64,000 nt of DNA from WQXF01 sp031553615 (GTDB lineage: Bacteria; Bacillota; Clostridia; Christensenellales; Aristaeellaceae), in assembly GCA_031553615.1 (NCBI GenBank), contig JAVBLJ010000001.1, forward strand, positions 40,468 to 104,467, written 5' to 3'. Shown in pieces: positions 51,594 to 59,458 of the stretch. The stretch's first letter is position 1. Each line of letters opens with the position of its first letter. A program made the position numbers and the translations under genes. The notes below the pieces were generated by a model, which was not told the origin of the DNA, made no database searches, and was given only the letters and a program-made list of their open reading frames with translations.

Positions 51594-51622
51594 ATTTTAC
51601 AGGAAATGCGCCGCGAATGCAA
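51594..51622 (-). promoter_or_regulatory. sigmaA-type promoter for the MutS-like gene
   Basis: Reverse strand TTGCAT (51622-51617), 17 bp, TAAAAT (51599-51594). Confidence 0.6.
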
Positions 51623-51629
51623 AGCTCTT

Positions 51630-51659
51630 GTGTTTTGTGGGCATTCTGCGCTATCATAG
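51630..51659 (+). promoter_or_regulatory. possible promoter for asparaginase
   Basis: TTGTGT (51630-51635), 18 bp, TATCAT (51654-51659), 27 bp before the GTG start and divergent from the MutS-like promoter. Confidence 0.45.
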
Positions 51660-51686
51660 GGGCATCCTAATGCTCAGGAGGGCGCT

Positions 51687-52736
51687 GTGTCCATTCAGAA
51701 TGATATCTCGCGCAATGAGGAAACGCGCAATGCAAAATCGCGCAATAAAAAAGTGCGCATCAAGCTGCTGGCGACCGGCGGCACCATGGCCTCGGGCGGA
51801 GAAAACGGGCTGGCCCCGGCGCTGAGCGCGAACGCGCTGCTCTCCTACCTGCCCGGGCTGGAGAGCCGCTGCATCGCCGACGCCGAGGATATACTGGCCC
51901 TCGATAGCTCCAACATCCAGCCCGAGGAATGGCGCACCATCGCGCATGCGACCTATCTGGCCCTGGAGGAGTACGACGGCGTGGTGATCACCCACGGCAC
52001 CGATACCTTGGCCTACACCGCCGCCATGCTCTCGTTCATGCTCTGCGGGCTGAAAAAGCCGGTGATACTGACGGGCTCGCAGCTGCCCATCGAGCACCTG
52101 GCCGGGGATGGGCGCAGCAACCTGGCCGATGCGTTCGCCACCGCGCTCTCTGGGATGCCGGGCGTGTACGTGGTGTTCAACCACAAGATCATATGGGGCA
52201 CGCGCGCCACCAAGCTGCGCGCCATGAGCTTCGACGCGTTCGATAGCGTGAACAGCCCGCTGGCCGGTGTGCTCGACGCGCGGGGGCCGCACATGATGCA
52301 CCCGCAGCCCATCACCGGCGAAACCTCGCTGCAATCGCGGCTGTGCGATGCGGTCTGCCTCATCAAGCTGATACCGGGCACACAGCCCGCGCTGCTGGAT
52401 TCGCTGGCCGCGCTGGGTTACCGGGGCGTGGTGATCGAGGCCTTTGGCGTGGGCGGGCTGCATCACCTGCGCCGCAACCTCATCGACAGCCTGGGCGCGC
52501 TGCGTGCGCAGGGTGTGGCCGTGGTGGTCACCAGCCAGTGCCTGTACGATAGCACCGATCTTTCGCTCTACGCGGTGGGCAAGCAGCTGAGCGAGCAGGG
52601 CGTGATTCCCGCCCACGATATGACCACCGAGGCCGCCGTGACCAAGCTGATGTGGGTGCTGGGGCAGACCGGCGATTTGGACGAGGTGGCGGCGCTGATG
52701 CTGCGCGATCACTGCGGGGAGATTTTACCCGGGTAG
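51687..52736 (+). CDS. ansA: L-asparaginase, type I
   Basis: Hydrolyses asparagine to aspartate and ammonia in the cytoplasm. The 349-residue protein carries the first catalytic Thr in LLATGGTMAS (about 28-37) and the second triad in VVITHGTDTLAYTAAML (about 98-114), with LTGSQLP and the VKLIPG-like stretch CLIKLIPG further on; the C-terminal domain has EAFGVGGLHH. No signal peptide, consistent with type I. The GTG has CAGGAGG in front. The first 25 residues include three five-residue units (RNEET, RNAKS, RNKKV) from 15-bp DNA repeats and precede the usual family start. Confidence 0.92.
   Translation: MSIQNDISRNEETRNAKSRNKKVRIKLLATGGTMASGGENGLAPALSANALLSYLPGLESRCIADAEDILALDSSNIQPEEWRTIAHATYLALEEYDGVVITHGTDTLAYTAAMLSFMLCGLKKPVILTGSQLPIEHLAGDGRSNLADAFATALSGMPGVYVVFNHKIIWGTRATKLRAMSFDAFDSVNSPLAGVLDARGPHMMHPQPITGETSLQSRLCDAVCLIKLIPGTQPALLDSLAALGYRGVVIEAFGVGGLHHLRRNLIDSLGALRAQGVAVVVTSQCLYDSTDLSLYAVGKQLSEQGVIPAHDMTTEAAVTKLMWVLGQTGDLDEVAALMLRDHCGEILPG
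51711..51755 (+). repeat. in-frame 15-bp tandem repeat (three units) at the ansA start
   Basis: CGCAATGAGGAAACG, CGCAATGCAAAATCG, CGCAATAAAAAAGTG. The unit core GCAATGAGGAAAC is also found in the tandem repeat at the start of the tlpA-like gene. Confidence 0.85.
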
Positions 52737-52788
52737 GCACGCTTCGCGCCACCTTTTGTACCTTTTTAACCAACAGGAGGAACGAACC

Positions 52789-53619
52789 ATGTGGGATATC
52801 GCGATCATCGGCGGGGGACCGGCGGGGCTTTCGGCGGCCATCAACGCCCGGCAGCGCGGACGCACCGCGCTGGTGCTGGCCAGCGCATCGGAGAAGGGGT
52901 GGCTGCACCGCGCTGAGCGCATCGACAACTACCCGGGCCTATACGGCGCGAGCGGAGCGACGCTGCTGGAGACCCTGCACAAGCAGGCCGCCGAGATGGG
53001 CGCGGAGTTTCAGGAGGGCGTGGTGCGGCAAGTCCTGCCCATGGGCAGAGATTCCTTCGGGCTATCGCTGGAGAGCGATTTCATTGAGGCGCGGCGCGTG
53101 ATCATCACCACCGGGGCGCGCCAGCCTGCGCTGCTCCCCGGCGAGGAGAAGCTGCTGGGGCGCGGGGTGAGCTACTGCGCCACCTGCGATGGCATGCTGT
53201 ACCGCGGCAAGCGCATCGGCGTGCTGGGCGCAAGCTCGCGCGCCGCCGAGGAGGCCAACTTCCTGGCGACGCTGGCCGATCAGGTGCTGTTCTTTGGCAC
53301 GGCGGCCACCGCGCTCGACGGGCGCATCACCCACCTGGCCGGGCGAATCACCGCCGTGCTGGGGGAGGAGCGGGTGACCGGCGTGGCGGTGGGTGCCGAG
53401 GAATACGCGCTCGAGGGCCTGTTCATATTGCGCGACGCGATCGCGCTGAACACGCTGCTGCCCGGCCTTGCGCACGAGGGGCCGTTCATCCAGGTCGACC
53501 GACAGATGCGCACCAACATCGAGGGCGTGTTCGCCGCCGGGGATTGCACCGGGCACCCGCTGCAGGTGGCCAAGGCCGTAGGCGAGGGTTGCATCGCGGC
53601 GCTGGCGGCCGCAGAATAA
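52789..53619 (+). CDS. thioredoxin reductase-like flavoprotein
   Basis: A 276-residue FAD/NAD(P)H disulfide reductase. FAD motif IIGGGPAGLSAAINARQRG (6-24), redox pair CATC in SYCATCDGMLY (about 128-134), NAD(P)-binding region IGVLGASSRAAEEANFL, and the C-terminal FAD motif GVFAAGDCTG. It is shorter than standard TrxB (about 305-315) because the NAD(P) domain and loops are compact, so its partner may be an unusual thioredoxin or glutaredoxin. In the NAD(P) motif GASSRA replaces the usual GGGDSA. It could reduce the thiol pathway fed to CcdA/TlpA at 1.7-3.0 kb. AGGAGG sets the start. Confidence 0.87.
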   Translation: MWDIAIIGGGPAGLSAAINARQRGRTALVLASASEKGWLHRAERIDNYPGLYGASGATLLETLHKQAAEMGAEFQEGVVRQVLPMGRDSFGLSLESDFIEARRVIITTGARQPALLPGEEKLLGRGVSYCATCDGMLYRGKRIGVLGASSRAAEEANFLATLADQVLFFGTAATALDGRITHLAGRITAVLGEERVTGVAVGAEEYALEGLFILRDAIALNTLLPGLAHEGPFIQVDRQMRTNIEGVFAAGDCTGHPLQVAKAVGEGCIAALAAAE

Positions 53620-53683
53620 TTTGTAAAACAAAATGGAGCCTTTTGCCACATCCCCTCGTTTAATTGCTGAGGGGGTGTTTTAT

Positions 53684-54628
53684 TTGCAATACTTGATCTC
53701 AAAAAAACGCGCGGTCGCTTTGGCGCTCGTCGGTCTGATGCTTTGCCTGCTTGCAAGCGGGCTGTTTTCCGCCACGCCGGGTAGGGCCGAAGCGGAACAG
53801 CCCAGTTTTTGGACCATGATCGATGGCTCCACCGCCACCATTCCGCTCAGCGAGGCGCTGGCCATGCGCTACCTGGGCATCACCCAGGCCGAGGCCTCCC
53901 GGCTTATCAAGCACAACACCACGCCCCTCGCCTACGATAATCTGCTATATACCACCCGCCGGAGCTATCCGGAAAAGGAGGTAGCGCTGATCTTCGTAAC
54001 CGCGCCCTCGAAGTACGAGCTGGAGTGGGCGGCAAAGGAAGGCATCGAGCTGGAATACGTTCCGGTGGCGCACGATGCGCTGGTGTTCCTGAACAACGTG
54101 CGCAATCCGGTCACCGGCTTGACCAAGCAACAGCTGCTCGATATCTACACCGGCAAGCTCACCGCGTGGAGCGAGGTGGGCGGCGAAGAGGTGGCCATCA
54201 TCCCCTTCCAACGCTCCCTGCGCTCGGGCAGCCAAACGCTTTTCGAGGAGCTGCTCATGGCCGGAACCGCGCCCATGGATGCGCCCGTCGCGCATCGCCC
54301 CTCCTCCATGGGCGAGCTGGTGGACGAGGTGTCCAACTACGAAAACGGCCAATCGTCGCTGGGGTATTCGGTGTACTACTACATCAAGGATATGTACGGC
54401 AACGACCGGCTGCGCATGCTGGCCATCGATGGCGTTGCGCCCGAGGATGGAACCATCCTCGATCACAGCTACCCCTTCTTCACCTACTACTACGCGGTGT
54501 TCCCCAAGGCTTTGCCGCAGGACGACCCGCACCGCAAGCTGGTCGAATGGCTGCTGACCGACGAGGGGCAGCGGCTGGTGCGGCAGGCGGGCTACTTGCC
54601 GTTGCGCGAGGTGGAGGTGGCGCCGTGA
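53684..54628 (+). CDS. PstS-like extracellular substrate-binding protein
   Basis: A 314-residue exported protein with a signal peptide/anchor (about 8-36) and a type II periplasmic-binding fold similar to phosphate-binding PstS: LIFVTAPSKYELEWAAKEGIELEYVPVAHDALVFLNNVRNPVTGLTKQQLLDIYTGKLTAWSEVGG is the diagnostic block, with later QRSLRSGSQTLFEELL and GYSVYYYI. The phosphate-binding Ser/Thr residues are only partly recognisable. No PstCAB transporter genes are near, so it may sense or scavenge rather than import. The TTG start has GAGGGGGTG in front. Its stop overlaps the GTG of the next gene (GTGA). Confidence 0.82.
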   Translation: MQYLISKKRAVALALVGLMLCLLASGLFSATPGRAEAEQPSFWTMIDGSTATIPLSEALAMRYLGITQAEASRLIKHNTTPLAYDNLLYTTRRSYPEKEVALIFVTAPSKYELEWAAKEGIELEYVPVAHDALVFLNNVRNPVTGLTKQQLLDIYTGKLTAWSEVGGEEVAIIPFQRSLRSGSQTLFEELLMAGTAPMDAPVAHRPSSMGELVDEVSNYENGQSSLGYSVYYYIKDMYGNDRLRMLAIDGVAPEDGTILDHSYPFFTYYYAVFPKALPQDDPHRKLVEWLLTDEGQRLVRQAGYLPLREVEVAP

Positions 54629-56589
54629 GCATGCTCGCAAAAACCAGGGGATTGCTGGGGTTGTGCCTGGCGCTGGCGATAGCGCCCGCGCTTTCCCAGG
54701 CTGGGGAAGCGGAGTTCTATCCGCCGATAGAGTACTCGTTCGATCTGCGCGATCGGGAGATCACCCACGAATCCAGCGGCACCGGGGGTGCCGAGCCGCG
54801 GCTGGAGCAGGTGTTCGTGCCCGGTGGCACCCAGACCTATGCCGATTGGTGGATAATGGGCGACCAGAGCGACCTGGCACGCAAGCGCATGCAGACCGTG
54901 GTGGATACCTGGAAGCAGGCCGCTCACCAGGCTTGGGCATCGGAGGACGATCCGGGGGAGATCGAGTTCCGCGAGCGGCTGGTGGGCCGCCTGCTCAGCG
55001 TGTATTCGGAAGGACACAATTCGATCGGCGATCCGCCGTGCGCGGTGTTCGATTTGGTGACTGGCCGGCAGCTCAAGCTCTCCGATCTTTTCTACGATGG
55101 GTTCAACTACATCGATTACATCAATACCTTCTTGGCGCAGCAGCCGGATCAATGCTACCACTGCAACATCTCCGACAACGGGCCCATCGAGAGCATGTTC
55201 AAGCGGCCCTTCTCGGGCCTGGCACGGGATTATCCCTACTTCGGCGTCCATTACCCGGGCGAGATCGATGGGATCGACGACCCGCTGCCGGTGATGCTGA
55301 AACTGCTGTGGACCCGCGAGAATCCGTTCTGGCAAGCGCCGATGCTCGGTTACGGCAGTCAAACCTTCGATTACACCTATGTCGGCGTGCCGCTGGCGCA
55401 CTGGGCCAGCCCCTACGGCGAGTGCCTGCTGGAGGTGCAAAAAAAACCGGTGCCCTGGCAGGGGCTCACGCTGTACGCGCCGCAAGTCTCCATCGATCAG
55501 GGGCGATACCCGGAGGCCGAGGCAAAGATCAACCAGGCGCTGCGGGCCATGACCGACACGTTTTTGAACATGGAGATCGAGGATGCGGTCGATCCCAGCG
55601 GCTGGGGCTATGGGCAGCTGGAACCGTACCTCGCCCGGCGCGGGCAGACGCTGTACGTATCCTTTGGCGTACCCACCGAGCATAGCTACGTGACCGTGTT
55701 TGAGGGCTCCTTCGATCTGCACACCGGTGAGCGCTTCGATAGCGTTTGGCAGCGCATGGGCGGCGCGGAAGAGCTGCGCGAGCTGTGCCTCACCGCCGCC
55801 ATGAGCCGCCTGGGCATCAGCGGCTCCGAGGCCGAACTGCGCATAACGTACGAAGGTATGGAGGATACGTTCCGGCGAATGCGCTGGGGCGAGGCCGATT
55901 TGGCCTTTTCCACGTATGACGCGGATGCAATGCTCGCCTGCTGGACGGGAGAGGCGGGGCAAACCGAGCGCCAGCTAAACGAGACAACCCAGCACGAATA
56001 CATCCCCATCGCGCGCGATGCGCTCATCTTCGTCGACCGCCAGGCCAACCCGGTGGAGGGCTTGTCCTCCGCCGAGCTGCAAGGGATTTTCGAAAAGAGC
56101 ATTACCCGCTGGGGGGAAGTGGGCGGCAATGGCGAAGCGATCACCGCGCACGAACCCGACACGGAAACCGTGGCGTACGCCGCGCTGCGCGAGCTGCTGC
56201 TGCAGGAAGCGGCCAGCGCGCACATTGTCGTCGAGGGCGACGATTTCGATGGCATTTACAGCGATAATTGGAATCTGTACTACGTGGGATACCACGAGCA
56301 GGAGGGCATAGCGGCGCTCATGAACTCCCGACGCGATATCATCCGGGCCGAGGACGCGCTGCGGGTGATGGCTGTGGACGGCATCGCGCCAACCGAGGAA
56401 ATGATCGCGGAGGGCCGCTACCCCTTCTGCATCACCTACTACGCCGTGCTGCCCAAGGATTTGCCCGCCGATCATCCGGCGCGCGAGATGGTGGCGTGGC
56501 TGCTTTCCGAAGAGGGGCAGGTGGCGATGCGGTATGGGGGATACGCGCCGATAACCACCGGCGCACCCGAATCGCAGAAGGTGCAGTAG
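54625..56589 (+). CDS. secreted DUF3298-like domain fused to a PstS-like domain
   Basis: A 654-residue exported protein. After a signal peptide (about 1-27) comes a large region (about 30-400) with a DUF3298/RsiV-like block (AVFDLVTGRQLKLSDLFYDGFNYIDYIN), typical of extracytoplasmic sensor or anti-sigma domains. Residues about 400-650 form a PstS-like half related to the upstream protein: EYIPIARDALIFVDRQANPVEGLSSAELQGIFEKSITRWGEVGG, then YNVGYH-type and YAVLPKDLP motifs. The two genes overlap and share their C-terminal layout, suggesting duplication followed by domain fusion. Translation from the GTG at the overlap; ATG two codons on is an alternative. No transporter genes follow. Confidence 0.8.
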   Translation: MSMLAKTRGLLGLCLALAIAPALSQAGEAEFYPPIEYSFDLRDREITHESSGTGGAEPRLEQVFVPGGTQTYADWWIMGDQSDLARKRMQTVVDTWKQAAHQAWASEDDPGEIEFRERLVGRLLSVYSEGHNSIGDPPCAVFDLVTGRQLKLSDLFYDGFNYIDYINTFLAQQPDQCYHCNISDNGPIESMFKRPFSGLARDYPYFGVHYPGEIDGIDDPLPVMLKLLWTRENPFWQAPMLGYGSQTFDYTYVGVPLAHWASPYGECLLEVQKKPVPWQGLTLYAPQVSIDQGRYPEAEAKINQALRAMTDTFLNMEIEDAVDPSGWGYGQLEPYLARRGQTLYVSFGVPTEHSYVTVFEGSFDLHTGERFDSVWQRMGGAEELRELCLTAAMSRLGISGSEAELRITYEGMEDTFRRMRWGEADLAFSTYDADAMLACWTGEAGQTERQLNETTQHEYIPIARDALIFVDRQANPVEGLSSAELQGIFEKSITRWGEVGGNGEAITAHEPDTETVAYAALRELLLQEAASAHIVVEGDDFDGIYSDNWNLYYVGYHEQEGIAALMNSRRDIIRAEDALRVMAVDGIAPTEEMIAEGRYPFCITYYAVLPKDLPADHPAREMVAWLLSEEGQVAMRYGGYAPITTGAPESQKVQ

Positions 56590-56598
56590 CAAATCGTT

Positions 56599-56761
56599 AT
56601 ACCAATTCCAATTAGGTTTTGCCAATAAGTCAGCGAGAGATTTTTTCGTTCGGCTAGGAGTCCGAAGGAGGCGTAGCCAGCAGCTACGCTGACCGAGGCA
56701 CGACAACGCCGATCGGAAAAAGATCCGCTGGGTTGTGGCAAAACGTAGTTGGAATTGGTAT
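56599..56761 (+). mobile_element. 163-bp MITE, copy 3
   Basis: Best-preserved copy: ATACCAATTCCAATTAGG at the left, TTGGAATTGGTAT at the right, TA flanks, an internal GCGTAGC/GCTACGC hairpin. It lies 10 bp after one stop codon and 11 bp before the stop of the converging gene. Confidence 0.88.
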
Positions 56762-56772
56762 TGGAACGGCCC

Positions 56773-57747
56773 TTATAGAATTTTCACCAGCATGCTCTTC
56801 TGCTCGTCCATCTCGATCTGCAACAGCCCCGCCTTCTCCAGGCTGCGCAGCAGATCGGAGAAGCGCTTGAAGCCCACGGTGCGCTCGGTGAAATCAGGGT
56901 ATTCGTTTTGCACGGCCGATTTAAGGATGGAGGGATTCACGCGGTCGAAGCCGCCTTCTTTGTAGACGGCGAGTTGCGCGGCGAACGCCTCCACGTAGTT
57001 CTCCTTGGTGAGGTGACGTACGGCGGATGCATCCTCGTGCTGCAGGCGGATGATCACGTTGTAGCTATCGCTGGTAACGCGGAAGGTGCCGAAGCGCTGC
57101 TCCAGCCCGGCCAACATCTTGCTGAAGCTGGAGTAGCCCAGCGCCTTCTCGTTAAACTCGGGGCGCAAGCGAAGCAGCACGTTTTTGAGCTCCGAGGCCA
57201 GGATTTCGCCGTCGTCCACCCGCTCCTCCAATATGGTCTGGATAAGCTTGTTGATCTCGGCATCGCTCAGCGATTCATCCACGCCGCCCTTCTTGGGGGC
57301 AGGAGCCTTGTTTTGCGTGACCGATTCGAGGAACTGGAACTCGTTGCAGGCGTTGATGAATATGTTGCTCGCCGCCTCGGAGCGCGAGATGCCCAGCACG
57401 AACTTGCCCATGGATTTCAGCTTGCCCACCAGCGGCGTGTAATCGCTATCGCCGGAAACGATGCAGAAGCTATCGATCAGCTCGTTTTTGTAGGCCACGT
57501 CCAGCGCGTCGATGACCAGCTGAATATCGAGGTTGTTTTTCTGGTTGCGGCCAAAGCGCAGCGAGGGCACCACATTGAACGTGTTGCTCAGCAGCACTTC
57601 CTTCAGGTCGGCGTACTGATCGGTATAGCCGTACACCTTGCCCAGCAGGATGTCGCCGCGAATTTTCACCTTTTCGATGATGGTGTTGAGCGTGGCGACC
57701 TTGGCCCCACAGTTTTCCAAATCCACAAATATGGCGTAGTACGGCAT
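56773..57747 (-). CDS. NYN-domain (PIN-like) protein with two OST-HTH/LOTUS domains
   Basis: A 324-residue cytoplasmic protein. The NYN domain (1-145) keeps the acidic metal site of PIN-like nucleases: D9 in FVDLEN, D74 and D80 in LDIQLVIDAL, D100 and D102 in SGDSDYTPL. Two copies of an OST-HTH/LOTUS winged-helix module follow (about 163-240 and 250-324; compare YSSFSKMLAGLEQRF with FKRFSDLLRSLEKAG), a module that binds RNA, G-quadruplexes or protein partners. This is the LabA/DUF88 class thought to be RNases, whose targets in bacteria are unknown. GGAGGAG sets the start; an 11-bp tandem repeat lies upstream. No partner gene is in the operon. Confidence 0.9.
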   Translation of the reverse strand: MPYYAIFVDLENCGAKVATLNTIIEKVKIRGDILLGKVYGYTDQYADLKEVLLSNTFNVVPSLRFGRNQKNNLDIQLVIDALDVAYKNELIDSFCIVSGDSDYTPLVGKLKSMGKFVLGISRSEAASNIFINACNEFQFLESVTQNKAPAPKKGGVDESLSDAEINKLIQTILEERVDDGEILASELKNVLLRLRPEFNEKALGYSSFSKMLAGLEQRFGTFRVTSDSYNVIIRLQHEDASAVRHLTKENYVEAFAAQLAVYKEGGFDRVNPSILKSAVQNEYPDFTERTVGFKRFSDLLRSLEKAGLLQIEMDEQKSMLVKIL

Positions 57748-57813
57748 GTGCGCTCCTCCAACTCTCTATTTGCGCCCGCTTTCGCGGCCCTTTGCTTTCG
57801 CGCTCTCGAAACC

Positions 57814-57846
57814 CTCTCAAAAGCCTTTCAAAAGCCTTTCAAAACC
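57814..57846. repeat. 11-bp tandem repeat upstream of the NYN-LOTUS gene
   Basis: Three TTTCAAAAGCC-like units between the stop of the converging-direction neighbour and the NYN-LOTUS leader. Confidence 0.75.
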
Positions 57847-59382
57847 CTACTCCTCCACCCACGCCAGCGTGAGCGAAGGCACGGCGATCTCGTTGCCCTG
57901 GGCGTCCTGCTCGGCAAAGGGCGAATTGGCCCACGCGTAGAAGGTGATCCGCAGGCCTTCCTCCAGCCGCGGATCGCTGTCGCACACCAGCACCATCGGC
58001 CAGTGATCGTTCCGCCCACGGGCCACGTTGAGCCGCACGAACCACACCTGGGTCTCCTCGCCGTGGCTGATCTGCTCCACCTCGCCGGTGAAGGAGAGCA
58101 GCTCGCCCACGTAGGCCTCCGGATCGCGCAGCAGCTGCGCATAGGTCGCCGCTTTCACATCGCTCTTCAGCTCCTGCAAATCCTGCTGCTCGGTGCGCAC
58201 GCGCGTGAATTCAATCACGATGCGGCGCTCGTGGTAGCCCTTGCGGTTGGCGGTCAGCAGGATGCTGTAGTCGCCGGTGGCCCGGGTATCGATCTCCGCG
58301 CTGAAGCGCCCGTCGGTGCCCACCTTGCGCTGCACCGAGCGGTCGCCCGTCACGATCTGTATCTCGGTGCCGGAAGGCGCGGTGCCGGTAAGGGGGTAGC
58401 TATCCTGGGTGTACTGCGCACCCGGTTGGTTCTCGATGTGGATGGGCAGCAGCCCCAGCTTGTAGGTGAGCGTTCCCGAAAGCACCGCGTCCTGGTACCC
58501 ATCCTTCACGGCGGTGAGGATCAGGTTGTAATCGCCCTGCTCGGGCAGGGTGACGATGAGCGTAAAATCCCCCTTGCGGTTGGCCGAGCCTACGCTGATC
58601 ATCTCCGGCTGCTCAGTGCCCACGTCGCGGGCAAGCAGCAGGCCCGCGTCAGGCTCGGTCTTGCCCTCCAGGCGCAGCTCGGCGCTGCCCGTCTCGGTGG
58701 GCATGCCGCCCTCAACCTCCAGCTTGGCGGGTGCCATGGGCGCTTCCTCGCCGCCCTCGAACGAAAGCCCCTCCAGCATTTCGCGGAAGCGCGCCAGGTC
58801 GCGATTGGTGGCGCGGCGCTCGCCCAACACCCAATCCAACACGTAGCTTTTGCCGTTTCGAATGGTAAAATACTGCAGGCCGCGCGCGCTCACCGCCTCG
58901 CCATTCATCACGTTGTAACGCAGCAGGAGCACCCAGCCCAGCTCGCCCCGCTTGTCCCACTCGGCCTCGTGATAGCGCACGCTGGCCTGGCCCCGCGCCT
59001 TGGCATCGGTAAACGAGGCGGCGATCGCCTTGCGCTGCGGGCCTGTGGAGCGCGCGATATCGAATATCGTCTGGCTGCGCTCGTCCTCGCGCACCAGCAG
59101 GCGGTAGCTCTCCTCAAAGGTCTCCGACCAGCCTTCGGCCACCACATTGTCGGCGGCAAAGCGGGTTTCCATGGCCTCCGGATCGAGGCCCGCTTCGCGC
59201 AATATGCCCGCGTACACCGGCAGCGAGGCCGGGGTGAGCACCAGCCATGGGTCGGGGAAGCTCAGCCGGGCGTAGACCGATTCCAGCTCGATCACCTGCT
59301 CGGCGAGCGCACCCGGCGTGTAGAAGCTCGCGCAACACACCAGCGCCAGCAACGCAAACAGAACAATGGTCGCTCTCTTCAT
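57847..59382 (-). CDS. secreted protein with Ig-like carbohydrate/adhesion-type domains (paralogue 2)
   Basis: A 511-residue exported protein. Signal peptide (about 1-26); an N-terminal PsbP/YfhO-like alpha-beta domain (about 30-200, VYARLSFPDPWLVLTP...LEGLSF); then two or three Ig-like beta-sandwich domains (about 215-420, GDFTLIVTLPEQGDYNLILTAVKDGY and GRFSAEIDTRATGDYSILLTANRKGY); and a C-terminal OB-like segment (about 430-511, YVGELLSFTGEVEQI). The same order is found in the gene upstream, which is related. I cannot assign a function. GGAGGG precedes the ATG; an ATG six codons earlier is less well placed. Confidence 0.78.
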   Translation of the reverse strand: MKRATIVLFALLALVCCASFYTPGALAEQVIELESVYARLSFPDPWLVLTPASLPVYAGILREAGLDPEAMETRFAADNVVAEGWSETFEESYRLLVREDERSQTIFDIARSTGPQRKAIAASFTDAKARGQASVRYHEAEWDKRGELGWVLLLRYNVMNGEAVSARGLQYFTIRNGKSYVLDWVLGERRATNRDLARFREMLEGLSFEGGEEAPMAPAKLEVEGGMPTETGSAELRLEGKTEPDAGLLLARDVGTEQPEMISVGSANRKGDFTLIVTLPEQGDYNLILTAVKDGYQDAVLSGTLTYKLGLLPIHIENQPGAQYTQDSYPLTGTAPSGTEIQIVTGDRSVQRKVGTDGRFSAEIDTRATGDYSILLTANRKGYHERRIVIEFTRVRTEQQDLQELKSDVKAATYAQLLRDPEAYVGELLSFTGEVEQISHGEETQVWFVRLNVARGRNDHWPMVLVCDSDPRLEEGLRITFYAWANSPFAEQDAQGNEIAVPSLTLAWVEE

Positions 59383-59458
59383 TCGCGTCTTTCCCTCCAC
59401 AGCTCGTCCTGGTTTGTAATGGTTGGCAGCGTACTTGGATCACCCTGTTCGGGTCAGC

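Noticed and set aside
53684..56589. Start of a phosphate (pst) transport operon
   Set aside because: No permease or ATPase genes follow; the downstream neighbour is a reverse NYN-LOTUS gene.
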